Part shown: one piece after another, positions 15,661 to 24,595 of the stretch
How positions within the stretch are numbered: position 1 is the first letter of the stretch
How the letters are laid out: each line of letters starts with the position of its first letter
Assembly (NCBI RefSeq): GCF_000513935.1
Contig: NZ_AZUY01000001.1
Location: 68,552 to 132,551 of the forward strand
From: Mesorhizobium sp. WSM3626
Lineage (GTDB): Bacteria; Pseudomonadota; Alphaproteobacteria; Rhizobiales; Rhizobiaceae
Length of the DNA stretch: 64,000 nt
Direction of reading: 5' to 3'
The notes under the pieces: generated by a model
Told to the model about the DNA's origin: nothing
What the model saw: only the letters and a program-made list of their open reading frames with translations
The model's database searches: none
Made by a program: the position numbers and the translations under genes

Positions 15661-16521
15661 ATGAAGCGTTCCGTCCCCTTCGAGATATTCCGCTACGCCG
15701 CGATCCTCGCGGCGATGGGTGTCACGCTGGTGCCCATCTTGTGGATGGTCTCGATGGCCTTCAAGCCGATCGCCGAATGGTCGGCGACCGGTGCCGACCT
15801 GACATGGTGGCCGAAGAACCCGACGCTCAGCAACTTCCAGTTCGTATTCGGCGAGTCCACCAACAATCTGATCGTCGCGCTCGATCGCACCGCGCTGAAG
15901 CCGATCCTGTCGTCGCTTCTGTCGGCGGTGTTCGGCACCGCGATCGCCATGTCGGCCGGCACCGCCGCCGCCTACGGCCTGTCGCGCTTCGGCTCCGGCC
16001 AGAACCTGCCGTTGGCGCTGATTCAGCTCAGGCTGTTTCCGCCGATGGCCGTCATGATCCCTGTCATGATCATGTGGGCATTCCTCAACTTCACCGACAG
16101 CTGGTGGGGGCTGGCGCTGATTTACGGCATCGTCACGCTGCCGTTCGCCTTCTGGCTGATGAAGACCTTCTTCGACGACATGCCGCGAGAGATCGAGGAA
16201 GCCGCCTTGGTCGAGGGCTGCTCGCGGCTGCGCGTCTTCACCCGCATCACGTTGCCGATGATGCGCGCGCCGCTGGCGAGCGCTGCCCTCTTCGTCTTCA
16301 TCCTCAACTGGTCGGACTATCTGATCGCGTTGCTGCTCACGACGCGCGAATGGGTGACGATCCCGGTCTACATGGCCTCGCTGTCGTCCTCGATGACCGG
16401 CCAGCTCTACGGCGCCAAGGCGGCGCTTGGGCTCATTGCCGCCGTGCCGCCGGTCATCATGGGAATCGCCATCCAGCGCCATCTGGTGCGCGGGCTGACT
16501 TTCGGAGCGCTCAAGCAATGA
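15661..16521 (+). CDS. ABC sugar permease, MalG-like
   Basis: 286 residues with six membrane helices. The MalG-type EAA loop reads [24 protein letters not shown] (split here by the family pattern EAA-G-P). The N-terminus [19 protein letters not shown] forms the first helix. It pairs with the next permease as a CUT1 heterodimer. The stop overlaps the downstream ATG by 4 bases. Confidence 0.85.
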   Translation: MKRSVPFEIFRYAAILAAMGVTLVPILWMVSMAFKPIAEWSATGADLTWWPKNPTLSNFQFVFGESTNNLIVALDRTALKPILSSLLSAVFGTAIAMSAGTAAAYGLSRFGSGQNLPLALIQLRLFPPMAVMIPVMIMWAFLNFTDSWWGLALIYGIVTLPFAFWLMKTFFDDMPREIEEAALVEGCSRLRVFTRITLPMMRAPLASAALFVFILNWSDYLIALLLTTREWVTIPVYMASLSSSMTGQLYGAKAALGLIAAVPPVIMGIAIQRHLVRGLTFGALKQ

Positions 16522-17477
16522 GCGCCGTGACCGCAACGATTTCTGAGGACGAGACGGGCGCCGCGCGCGGCAGGCCAGCCCTGCGTGACGAGGGCACGCG
16601 GCTGGGCTTTCGGCTGACCTTGCCGGCGCAGATCCTGGTGCTGTTCATCTCGGCCTTTCCGCTCTTGATGCAACTCTACATCAGCGTCACCGACTGGTCG
16701 CCGCTTTCGGGCCTCGGCTGGTGGAACGCCTGGGACATGTGGAACAGCTTTGCCAACTACACCGATCTCGCCGCCGACGCACGGTTCTGGAGCGCGCTGA
16801 AGCGCACGGTCATTGTCATGATCGTCTGCGTGCCGGCGGAATTCCTGTTGGGCCTCGCGCTGGCGACGCTGTTCGCCGACGATTTCCCCGGCAAGCGCAT
16901 CTTCTATTCGATCCTGCTGATGCCGATGATGGTGGTGCCGGCGGTGGCCGGCTACATGTTCTTCATGCTGTTCCAGTCGGGCGGCCCGGTGAACGACATC
17001 CTGTCGGTCCTATCCGGCACACGTGTCACCGTCGCCTGGCTGTCGGACCCGACCCTGGCGCTGATCGCGGTGATGATCGCCGACATCTGGCAGTGGACGC
17101 CGCTGATGTTTTTGATCCTGCTTGCCGGCCTGGTCGGCGTGCCGGAGGACCAGGTCAAGGCGGCGACCTTGCTCGGCGCCAATTCCTGGCAGCGCTTTAT
17201 CACCATCGTGCTGCCGAAAATGAAGACGATCATCATCATCGCGCTGGCGATAAGGGTGATCGAGAACTTCAAGATCTTCGATACGCTCTACATCATGACC
17301 GGCGGCGGCCCCGGCGTCGCCACCGAGACGATCTCCGTCTACATCTACAAGGTCACCACGCAGGACCTGATCTGGGGCTATGTGGCGGCGATCGCGCTGG
17401 CCATTCTGGTGGTGCTCTCCATCGTTGCCGTGTTCGCCATGAAGCGCATGGCGCGGGCAAGGCAGGTGCCGGCATGA
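16518..17477 (+). CDS. ABC sugar permease, MalF/UgpA-like
   Basis: 319 residues. It has a 35-residue cytoplasmic leader and six helices. The EAA loop ([20 protein letters not shown]) and the MalF-type [20 protein letters not shown] segment after it are clear. ATGA coupling both upstream and downstream. Confidence 0.85.
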   Translation: MSAVTATISEDETGAARGRPALRDEGTRLGFRLTLPAQILVLFISAFPLLMQLYISVTDWSPLSGLGWWNAWDMWNSFANYTDLAADARFWSALKRTVIVMIVCVPAEFLLGLALATLFADDFPGKRIFYSILLMPMMVVPAVAGYMFFMLFQSGGPVNDILSVLSGTRVTVAWLSDPTLALIAVMIADIWQWTPLMFLILLAGLVGVPEDQVKAATLLGANSWQRFITIVLPKMKTIIIIALAIRVIENFKIFDTLYIMTGGGPGVATETISVYIYKVTTQDLIWGYVAAIALAILVVLSIVAVFAMKRMARARQVPA

Positions 17478-18565
17478 GCACGATCCAGCTCAAGCACCTC
17501 ACCAAGACATTCGGCGACTTCACGGCGCTGAAGACGATGGACCTCGATATCGCCGACGGCGAGTTCATGGCGCTGCTCGGGCCGTCCGGCTGCGGCAAGT
17601 CGACGACGATGAACATGATCGCCGGCATGGAGGAGCCGACCAGCGGCAAGATCCTGTTTGGCGAACGCGACATGGCCGGCGTGCCGATGGGCCGTCGCGG
17701 CGTCGGTTTCGTCTTCCAGAACTATGCCATCTTTACCCATATGACGGTGCGCCAGAATCTTGCCTATGGACCGAGGATGCGTGGTGCCGCCAAGGCCGAG
17801 ATCGATCGTCGCGTCGGCGCCGTTGCCGAGCTGCTGCAACTGACGCCGCTGCTCGACCGCAGGGCCGACCGGTTGTCGGTCAACATATTGCAGCGCGTGG
17901 CGATCGGCCGGTCCGCAATCATGGAGCCGGCGATCTTCCTGCTCGACGAGCCGCTGTCCAATGTCGACGCGGCCTTCCGCGCGGTCATGCGCACCGAACT
18001 GAAACAGCTGCAGCGTCAGTTCAGGCAGACCATGGTCTACGTCACCCACGACCAGCTCGAAGCCATGACCATGGCCGACCGCATCGCCGTCATGGACCAC
18101 GGCGTGCTGCAGCAGGTCGGCACGCCGCTCGAGGTCTACAACAATCCGGCCAATGTCTTCGTCGCCCGCTTCATCGGCGCGCCGGGCATGAATCTGCTCA
18201 AGGGCAGGCCGGCGGAGAGTGACCGGGGTCTGGTCGTCGATCTCGGGCCGCTGGGTGTCACACCGCCGCTGCCGGACGACCTGGCGGCCAGCTTGCGCGG
18301 CGCACGCGGCGAGGTGCTCTACGGCTTCCGGCCGGAAGAGGTGACCCTGGCGCAAGACGGGCGCGGGCTTGCCATGCCGGTCACCTTTGTCGAGCGCATC
18401 GGCGCGCGCACCGTCGTTCATCTCGGCCGGGGCGAAGGCGCCGTGAAAGCGGTGTTCGACAATGATGTCGGGTTGTCGATCGGGCAAACCGCGGTCGTCG
18501 CACCCGCGGCGTCATCGGTGCGCGTCTTCGACGCCGCCAGCGGCGTTGCGATGAGAGCGGGCTGA
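17474..18565 (+). CDS. ABC importer ATPase with degenerate signature motif
   Basis: 363 residues, MalK/UgpC-type with a C-terminal TOBE/MOP-like domain (about residues 240-363). Walker A GPSGCGKST, Q-loop FVFQNY, Walker B AIFLLDEPLSNVDA and the H-loop THDQLEA are normal. The ABC signature, however, reads LSVNILQRVAIGR instead of LSGGQ-QRVAIAR, losing both glycines that contact ATP in the partner. It is followed by a second, differently altered ATPase gene, implying an asymmetric heterodimer. ATGA overlap with the permease. Confidence 0.88.
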   Translation: MSTIQLKHLTKTFGDFTALKTMDLDIADGEFMALLGPSGCGKSTTMNMIAGMEEPTSGKILFGERDMAGVPMGRRGVGFVFQNYAIFTHMTVRQNLAYGPRMRGAAKAEIDRRVGAVAELLQLTPLLDRRADRLSVNILQRVAIGRSAIMEPAIFLLDEPLSNVDAAFRAVMRTELKQLQRQFRQTMVYVTHDQLEAMTMADRIAVMDHGVLQQVGTPLEVYNNPANVFVARFIGAPGMNLLKGRPAESDRGLVVDLGPLGVTPPLPDDLAASLRGARGEVLYGFRPEEVTLAQDGRGLAMPVTFVERIGARTVVHLGRGEGAVKAVFDNDVGLSIGQTAVVAPAASSVRVFDAASGVAMRAG

Positions 18566-18568
18566 ACC

Positions 18569-19630
18569 ATGGCCGACATCGTCTTCCGCAATGTCACCAA
18601 ACGCTACGGCACGACGCTCGCCGTCGACGATGCCTCGTTCACCGTCAACGACAACGAGTTCTTCTGCTTCTTCGGGCCGCCGCTGTCGGGCAAGTCGACA
18701 ATCCTGCGCCTGGTGCTCGGGCTGGAAACGCCGGATGCCGGCGAAATCCTGATCGGCGGCAAGCCGGTCAACGCGGTGTCGCCGGCCGAGCGCAACGTCG
18801 CCATGGTGTTCCAGAACCTGGCGCTGTTCCCGCATATGAGCGCGCTCGACAATGTCCGCTTCCCGCTGGTCGAGCGCCGGGTCGCCGAGCTCGATATCAA
18901 GAAACGCGTCGCCGATGTCGCGGCCAAGCTGCATATCAGCCATATCCTGCACAAGCCGCCGGCGCAGCTTTCGGGCGGCGAGCGGCAGCGCGTGGCGATC
19001 GCGCGTGCGCTGGTGCGCGACCCCAACGCCTATCTGATGGACGATCCGATCTCGGCGCTCGACGCGCGGCTGCGCGAGGAAACGCGCGTCGAGCTGAAGC
19101 GCATCCAGCGCGAGCTCGGCAAGACGCTGATCTATGTCACCCACGACCAGGAAGAGGCGATGTCGATCGCCGACCGCATCGCTATCCTGGACAATGGCCG
19201 TATCAGGCAGATCGGCGCGCCGGTCGAGATCTATGACCGTCCGGCCAGCACCTATGTGGCGCGGCTGCTCGGTTCGCCTGTCATGAACATCCTCAAATCC
19301 GTTCGTGGCGAGGGCAGTGTCGAAGCCGCCGAAGGCGTGATCCGCATTGCCGACAAGACGGCTCCCGCCGATGCCGTCGAGATCGGACTCAGGCCCGAAG
19401 ATATCAGGGTCAAGCCGTGGGCGGATGGCGGCTCGGGTCGCCCGGCGCGGGTGTTCGAGGTCGAGCCGCTTGGCGGCTACACCGTGGTGACGCTCGCCGC
19501 CGGGCAGGCGCGGCTGAAGGCCTTGCTGCGCGGCCAGCCTGACATCAGGCCCGACGCGATGGTGGCGATATCCTGCGAGCCGGCACGGGTGCATTATTTC
19601 GGACAGGGCGGAGGCGCGTTGGCAAGATGA
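18569..19630 (+). CDS. ABC importer ATPase, partner with non-catalytic Walker B
   Basis: 353 residues, MalK-type with C-terminal TOBE-like region. The signature is canonical (LSGGERQRVAIAR), but Walker A is unusual (GPPLSGKST) and Walker B reads AYLMDDPISALDA. The catalytic glutamate is therefore Asp. Combined with the degenerate signature in the upstream ATPase, one composite nucleotide site is canonical and the other should be impaired. It begins 3 bases after the previous stop; its own end overlaps the frame of the following dehydrogenase. Confidence 0.88.
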   Translation: MADIVFRNVTKRYGTTLAVDDASFTVNDNEFFCFFGPPLSGKSTILRLVLGLETPDAGEILIGGKPVNAVSPAERNVAMVFQNLALFPHMSALDNVRFPLVERRVAELDIKKRVADVAAKLHISHILHKPPAQLSGGERQRVAIARALVRDPNAYLMDDPISALDARLREETRVELKRIQRELGKTLIYVTHDQEEAMSIADRIAILDNGRIRQIGAPVEIYDRPASTYVARLLGSPVMNILKSVRGEGSVEAAEGVIRIADKTAPADAVEIGLRPEDIRVKPWADGGSGRPARVFEVEPLGGYTVVTLAAGQARLKALLRGQPDIRPDAMVAISCEPARVHYFGQGGGALAR

Positions 19631-19665
19631 ATGCGGCCGCGAGGACAGGATTTCGGGAGGAAGGC

Positions 19666-20763
19666 ATGACAGACAAGGGCTTCGAGCCGGACGTGAAGGT
19701 CCGCACGAAGGAATTCAGGATCGGTTGCGTCGGCGCCGGCATGATCATGGCCGAGTGCCATCTGGCTGCCTACAAGGAGGCGGGATTCCCGGTGGTGGCG
19801 ATCGCCTCGCGCACCAAGGCGAATGCGCAAAAGGTCGCCGACCGTTGGAGCATCCCGACCGTCCACGATACGCCCGAACAGCTGATCGAGGACGCAAAGG
19901 TCGAGATCATCGACCTCGCCTTTCCGCCCGACCAGCAGCCGGCGCTGATCCGCCATGCGCTGAAGCAGAGCCACATCAAAGGGATCCTGGCCCAAAAGCC
20001 ATTGGCGCTGTCGGTCGAGGAAGCCGTCAGGCTGCGCGATGAGGCGGCGAAGGCCGGCAAGATCCTCTCGGTCAACCAGAACATGCGCTACGACCAGTCG
20101 ATGCGCGTGTTGAAGCAGATCATCGACAGCGGCGCGCTGGGCGACATCGTCTTCGCGCAGATCGACATGCATGCCATCCCGCACTGGCAGACCTTCCTTC
20201 AGGGCTATGACCGGCTGACACTCGCCAATATGAGCGTGCATCACCTCGACGTGCTGCGCTTCCTGTTCGGCGATCCCGACGAGATCACGACGCTGACGCG
20301 CAAGGATCCGCGCACGAGATTCGACCATTCCGACGGCATCACCGTCTCGACCTTGCGCTTCCCGTCCGGCGTGCTCGCCGTGTCGCTGGAGGACGTATGG
20401 TCGGGTCCGCGCCAGGACGGCTACAAGGACGATCAGCACATCAACTGGCGTGTCGACGGCACCAAGGGCGTCGCCAAGGGCACGATCGGCTGGCCGACGG
20501 GTGCCGCCTCGACGCTGACTTACGCCTCGGCCGAGACGACCGGCGGCGAATGGATCAGCCCAAGCTGGGAGACGATGTGGTTCCCGCATGCCTTCATCGG
20601 CGTGATGGAGCAGTTGCAGCACGCCGTGAAGACCGGCACGCCGCCGGCGCTAACCGTCGCCGACAACGTCAAGACCATGGCGCTGGTCGAGGCGGGCTAC
20701 CGCTCGATCGCGTCGGGCCGCACCGTCAAGCTCTCCGAAATCTCGACAAACTCAATCAGCTGA
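19666..20763 (+). CDS. Gfo/Idh/MocA-family dehydrogenase (MocA-like)
   Basis: 365 residues. Rossmann motif IGCVGAGMIMAECH near the N-terminus and the substrate-domain segment QDGYKDDQHINW. The usual EKP catalytic triad appears as QKP (ILAQKPLALS), keeping the Lys. It would oxidise or reduce a sugar or inositol with NAD(P). ATG 19666 is chosen over 19627 because CGGGAGGAAGGC sits directly before it. It is followed by a MocC-like isomerase, then MocB/D/E-like genes, which makes a rhizopine or inositol-type substrate plausible. Confidence 0.83.
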   Translation: MTDKGFEPDVKVRTKEFRIGCVGAGMIMAECHLAAYKEAGFPVVAIASRTKANAQKVADRWSIPTVHDTPEQLIEDAKVEIIDLAFPPDQQPALIRHALKQSHIKGILAQKPLALSVEEAVRLRDEAAKAGKILSVNQNMRYDQSMRVLKQIIDSGALGDIVFAQIDMHAIPHWQTFLQGYDRLTLANMSVHHLDVLRFLFGDPDEITTLTRKDPRTRFDHSDGITVSTLRFPSGVLAVSLEDVWSGPRQDGYKDDQHINWRVDGTKGVAKGTIGWPTGAASTLTYASAETTGGEWISPSWETMWFPHAFIGVMEQLQHAVKTGTPPALTVADNVKTMALVEAGYRSIASGRTVKLSEISTNSIS

Positions 20764-20821
20764 AATCACCGGCAGCTGAAATCACTGGCAACTGAATCGC
20801 TTACTGGGAGGAATTCACATC

Positions 20822-21736
20822 ATGATGCAAGCAGGCATTTTCACAGGCTATTTCCCGTACGGTCTCGAAGAGACGACGAAGAAAATCCGGGGGCTCGGTT
20901 TCAACACGGTGCAGCTCGACCTGCATTTCAGGGATGTCGACCTGTCGGCCGGCCAGATCACCAAGGAGAAGGCCAAGCAGGTGCGCGACGTCTTCCGCGA
21001 CCACAATCTGCCGGTCTGCTGCGTGTCGGGCTACACCAACATCATTCATCCCGACAAGGCCGAGCGCGAGAAGCGCGTCGGCTATCTCAAGGAGATCATC
21101 CGCAATGCGCGCGAGTTCGGCTCGCCTTACGTGATTTCGGAAACCGGCACCTACAACACCGAATCCGACTGGGTGCATCACCCCAAGAACAAGACCGAGG
21201 AAGGGTTCGAGGAGTGCCGCAAGGTGATCGCGGACCTTGCCCAGACGGCCTATGACCACGGCGCGGTTTTCCTGCTCGAAACCTATGTCAACAACGTCGT
21301 CGGCTCGGTCGAGGAGACGGTGAAGATGTTCGCGCAGGTCGACCATCCCGGCCTCGGCCTGCTGATGGACCCGACCAACTATTTCGAGACCCACAACATC
21401 GACCGGATGGATCAGATCCTGAACCAGGTGTTCGACACGCTGACCGACAAGATCAAGATCGCGCACGCCAAGGACGTCAAGCGCTCGGGCGACGACAAGT
21501 CGGAGAAGCATGCCGACATCGGCGACGCCGACGCGATGGAAAGCCACACCTTCCGCGGCGTTGGCGAGATCGAACTGCCGGCGCCCGGCCTCGGGTCGCT
21601 GAACTACGACCTCTATCTCCAGCGGCTGGCCGAGAAGCATCCGAACATCCCTGTGATCATCGAGCATCTGTCGGAGGACGACGTACCGCGCGCCAAGACA
21701 TTCCTTGATGGGAAATTCCGCGCCAACGGCCTGTGA
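20822..21736 (+). CDS. TIM-barrel sugar isomerase/epimerase (MocC-like)
   Basis: 304 residues of the xylose-isomerase-like/AP endonuclease 2 superfamily. The four metal ligands are visible at strand ends: FLLETYVNN (Glu), GLLMDPTNYF (Asp), IKIAHAKDV (His) and PVIIEHLSED (Glu). It matches the type described as MocC in rhizopine catabolism and is also like inosose isomerases. Good ribosome site (GGGAGGAATTC). Next gene starts 56 bases on. Confidence 0.83.
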   Translation: MMQAGIFTGYFPYGLEETTKKIRGLGFNTVQLDLHFRDVDLSAGQITKEKAKQVRDVFRDHNLPVCCVSGYTNIIHPDKAEREKRVGYLKEIIRNAREFGSPYVISETGTYNTESDWVHHPKNKTEEGFEECRKVIADLAQTAYDHGAVFLLETYVNNVVGSVEETVKMFAQVDHPGLGLLMDPTNYFETHNIDRMDQILNQVFDTLTDKIKIAHAKDVKRSGDDKSEKHADIGDADAMESHTFRGVGEIELPAPGLGSLNYDLYLQRLAEKHPNIPVIIEHLSEDDVPRAKTFLDGKFRANGL

Positions 21737-21792
21737 TGGCCGGCCGCGCCGCCCGGTGCATGGCGGCGCGGCTTCAAACAAGGGAGGAAAGA

Positions 21793-22737
21793 ATGTTGAA
21801 ATTCGCATTGAAATTGGCGGCCGCCGCGACAGTGCTCGCCGGCGTTGTCCTTGGCACGGCGGCGCAGGCGCAGGACGGCCAGAAGACCTTCTATCTCTTG
21901 TCGCATGGCGGTCCGTCGGATGCGTTCTGGATCGACTGGAACGCCGGCGCGACCAAGGCCTGCGACCAGCTCAAGGTGACCTGCAAGATCTCCTTCAGCG
22001 GCGGCGACATGGCGGCGCAAAAGGAAGCCTTCAACTCGGCGCTTGCCGCCAAACCCGACGGCATCGCCACGACGTCGGCGCAGCCCGGCCTGTGGACCGA
22101 AGAGGTGAAAGCGGCAAAGGCGGCCGGCATCCCGATCGTGTTCTTCAACACCGACGATCCGGCGACAGGACGGCAGGCCTATGTCGGGGCCGACCTTAGG
22201 GAAGCCGGCGTCACCTGGGCCAAATACCTCGTCGACCACAAGATGGTGAAGCAGGGCGACAAGGTCTTCCTGCCGGTAGAGGTTCCCGGCGCCAGCTACC
22301 AGCAACTCGAGACCGAGGGCATCGCCAGTGTTTTCGGTCCGTTGGGGATCAAATATGACGTGGTCGACTGCGGCACCGATCCGGCTGGCATCATCGCCAA
22401 GATGACCGACTACATGGTCGCCAACAATCCGCCGGCGATCATCGCGCTCGGCGATTCCGTGGCGGCCAGCGTCAAGCGCGTCTTCGATGGCGCCGGTGTG
22501 CCGGCAGGCAAGATCCCGGTCGTCGGCTGGGGCAATTCCAAGGAGACGGCGCAGGCCGTCAAGGACGGCTTCGTCAACGCCGCCGCCTGGCAGTACCCGT
22601 CGGCGCAAGGCTTCATGCCGGTGGCGCTGCTAGGGCTTGCCGCCTCTGGCGAGCCGATCGGCTACGACGTCCACACTTTCGGTCTCTACGACGCCTCCAG
22701 CGTCGAGCCGATCCTGAAACTCTACGACAAGAAATGA
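21793..22737 (+). CDS. sugar ABC substrate-binding protein, RbsB/MocB-type
   Basis: 314 residues with a Sec signal peptide (cleavage after AQA, about residue 26). The mature protein begins with the RbsB-like LLSHGGPSDAFWIDWNAGA and continues with AAKPDGIATTSAQP and IPIVFFNTDDP. Family members bind pentoses, hexoses or inositols. Given its neighbours a rhizopine or inositol ligand is the favoured idea. Start supported by AGGGAGGAAAGA. A hairpin follows the gene. Confidence 0.83.
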   Translation: MLKFALKLAAAATVLAGVVLGTAAQAQDGQKTFYLLSHGGPSDAFWIDWNAGATKACDQLKVTCKISFSGGDMAAQKEAFNSALAAKPDGIATTSAQPGLWTEEVKAAKAAGIPIVFFNTDDPATGRQAYVGADLREAGVTWAKYLVDHKMVKQGDKVFLPVEVPGASYQQLETEGIASVFGPLGIKYDVVDCGTDPAGIIAKMTDYMVANNPPAIIALGDSVAASVKRVFDGAGVPAGKIPVVGWGNSKETAQAVKDGFVNAAAWQYPSAQGFMPVALLGLAASGEPIGYDVHTFGLYDASSVEPILKLYDKK

Positions 22738-22746
22738 GAAAACCAG

Positions 22747-22770
22747 CGCCCGCTGCGAAGGCGGCGGGCG
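22747..22770 (+). terminator. post-binding-protein hairpin
   Basis: CGCCCGC (22747-22753) pairs with GCGGGCG (22764-22770), followed by TCTTTC, within the 43-base gap before the permease. Probably an attenuator that sets the binding-protein to permease ratio. Confidence 0.5.
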
Positions 22771-22780
22771 TCTTTCAAGC

Positions 22781-23800
22781 ATGGTCCAAGCAGTCATGAC
22801 AATTGCCGCAGAAGACGAAGCGCCGAGAGTGAAGGGCAGATCGCGCCTGATGCGCTCGCCGCAATTCTCCTCCTTCGTCATCCTCATCATTTTGCTGGCG
22901 GTGTTCGCTGTCGCCGACGCCAATTTCCTGTCGCCGCTCAACATCTCCAACATGATGGCATTCCTGCCCGAACTCGGCATCATCGCGCTCGGCATGACAC
23001 TGCTCTTGACGGCAGGCGAATTCGATCTTTCCGTAGGCGCGGTGTTTGGACTGGCGCCAGTGGTGGTGATGCTGCTGGTGCAGAATGGCGGCGTGGATAT
23101 AGGTGTCGCGCTTCTGGCCGGACTCGTGCTGTGCATCTCGATCGGCGCGATCAACGGGCTGATCGTCACCAAGATCGGCATCTCCTCCTTCCTGGTGACG
23201 CTGTCGATGCTGCTCGTCGTGCGCGGGGCAGCGCTCTACATCACGCAAGGCTTTCCGCTGAAATCCTGGGACCAGCCGGGCTTCTTCGTGACGCTGCTCG
23301 CCGGCAGCTTCAACATCGGTTCGTTCCGCTTCTATACCTCGCTGTGGTGGTTCATCGGCCTGTCGCTGTTTGCCATCTACATCCTGCGTTACGCCAAGCT
23401 CGGCAACTGGATCAGCGCCATCGGTTCTAATCGCAACGCGGCGGTGGCGCGCGGCGTTCCCGCCGACACCGTGAAGATCTGGCTGTTCATCGCGACCTCG
23501 GTGCTGGCCGGCCTTGCCGGCATGATCAGCGCCTTCCGCATCTCGGCCGCCTCGCCGGTGGCCGGCACCGGCTATGAGCTGGAGGTGATCGCCATGGTGG
23601 TGGTCGGCGGCACGGCGCTGACCGGCGGACGCGGCACCATCCTTGGCACAATCGTCGGCGCGCTGATGCTGCGCGCCATCCGAAACGGCATCGTGCTGAT
23701 TGGCGTGCCGGGGCTCGCCTACAACATCTTTGTCGGCCTTATCATCCTCGCCATGCTCATCCTGCACGCTTTGCTGCAGAAGAACGCCGCAAGGGGCTGA
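22781..23800 (+). CDS. sugar ABC permease, RbsC-like
   Basis: 339 residues with 8-10 helices. Family segments: GIIALGMTLLLTAGEFDLSV, FLVTLSMLLVVRGAALYI, IGSNRNAAVARGVPAD and MVVVGGTALTGGRGTILGT. ATG 22781 used; ATG 22796 is a shorter alternative. The gap to the ATPase is 2 bases. Forms the membrane channel of the MocB-like importer. Confidence 0.85.
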   Translation: MVQAVMTIAAEDEAPRVKGRSRLMRSPQFSSFVILIILLAVFAVADANFLSPLNISNMMAFLPELGIIALGMTLLLTAGEFDLSVGAVFGLAPVVVMLLVQNGGVDIGVALLAGLVLCISIGAINGLIVTKIGISSFLVTLSMLLVVRGAALYITQGFPLKSWDQPGFFVTLLAGSFNIGSFRFYTSLWWFIGLSLFAIYILRYAKLGNWISAIGSNRNAAVARGVPADTVKIWLFIATSVLAGLAGMISAFRISAASPVAGTGYELEVIAMVVVGGTALTGGRGTILGTIVGALMLRAIRNGIVLIGVPGLAYNIFVGLIILAMLILHALLQKNAARG

Positions 23801-23802
23801 CG

Positions 23803-24585
23803 ATGATGCAAGACGTACTTCGGCTGCAGAACCTGCAAAAGTCCTTCGGCAGCGTGCGCGCGCTGAAGAACGCCTCGCTGACACTGCGGGAAGGCGAGGT
23901 GGTGGCGCTGCTGGGCGACAATGGCGCGGGCAAATCAACGCTGATCAAGGCGATCTCGGGCGTGTTCCCTGTCGACCGGGGCGATATCTTTGTGCGTGGC
24001 GAGAAGGTTTCGATCCGCTCGACGCGCGATGCGATGGACCTCGGCATCGAGACCATCCACCAGGACACGTCGCTGGCGCCGGACCTCAGCATCGCGCGCA
24101 ATCTTTTCCTCGGCCGCGAGCCGGTCAATTTCGGTTGGCTCGGCGTGTTCGCGCCGCTCGATCTCGCGAAGCTGCGCAAGGCCGCTTCCGAATTGCTGAA
24201 ACGCGTTGGCATTTCCAAGAAGCTCGACGCCGACGCGCTGGTCTCGACGTTGTCGGGCGGCGAACGTCAGTCGATCGCCATCTCGCGCGCCATGCAGTTT
24301 GCAGCCAAGGTCATCATCCTCGACGAGCCGACCAACAATCTCGGCGTCGAGGAAACCCACGGCGTGCTGCGTTTCGTCAAGGAGGTGCGCGACGCCGGCC
24401 ATTCGGTGCTGCTCATCACCCACAACATCCACCATGTCTTCCAGGTCGCCGACCGCATCGTCGTCATGCGGCGGGGCGAGATCGTCGCCGAACAGACGGT
24501 CGCCGACACCGATCTGCTGACAGTGGAAAGCATCATCACCGGCGCCGACATGTCGGCCCTGCTCAAGGAGGCGAGGGCAAAGTGA
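23803..24585 (+). CDS. sugar ABC ATPase, single-domain (FrcA-like)
   Basis: 260 residues, one nucleotide-binding domain rather than the doubled RbsA form. Walker A GDNGAGKST, signature LSGGERQSIAISR, Walker B VIILDEPTNNLGV, H-loop THNIHHVF. Binding-protein, permease, ATPase order matches the rhizobial FrcBCA arrangement. The first two codons are both ATG. Confidence 0.85.
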   Translation: MMQDVLRLQNLQKSFGSVRALKNASLTLREGEVVALLGDNGAGKSTLIKAISGVFPVDRGDIFVRGEKVSIRSTRDAMDLGIETIHQDTSLAPDLSIARNLFLGREPVNFGWLGVFAPLDLAKLRKAASELLKRVGISKKLDADALVSTLSGGERQSIAISRAMQFAAKVIILDEPTNNLGVEETHGVLRFVKEVRDAGHSVLLITHNIHHVFQVADRIVVMRRGEIVAEQTVADTDLLTVESIITGADMSALLKEARAK

Positions 24586-24595
24586 AGGGCGTCGC

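Noticed and set aside
15145..16536. 463-codon minus-strand frame
   Set aside because: Antisense to the binding-protein and MalG-like permease genes; no motif and charged low-complexity content.
18569..18600. Separate promoter between the two ATPase genes
   Set aside because: Only three bases separate them and no promoter-like sequence is visible; they are one transcript.
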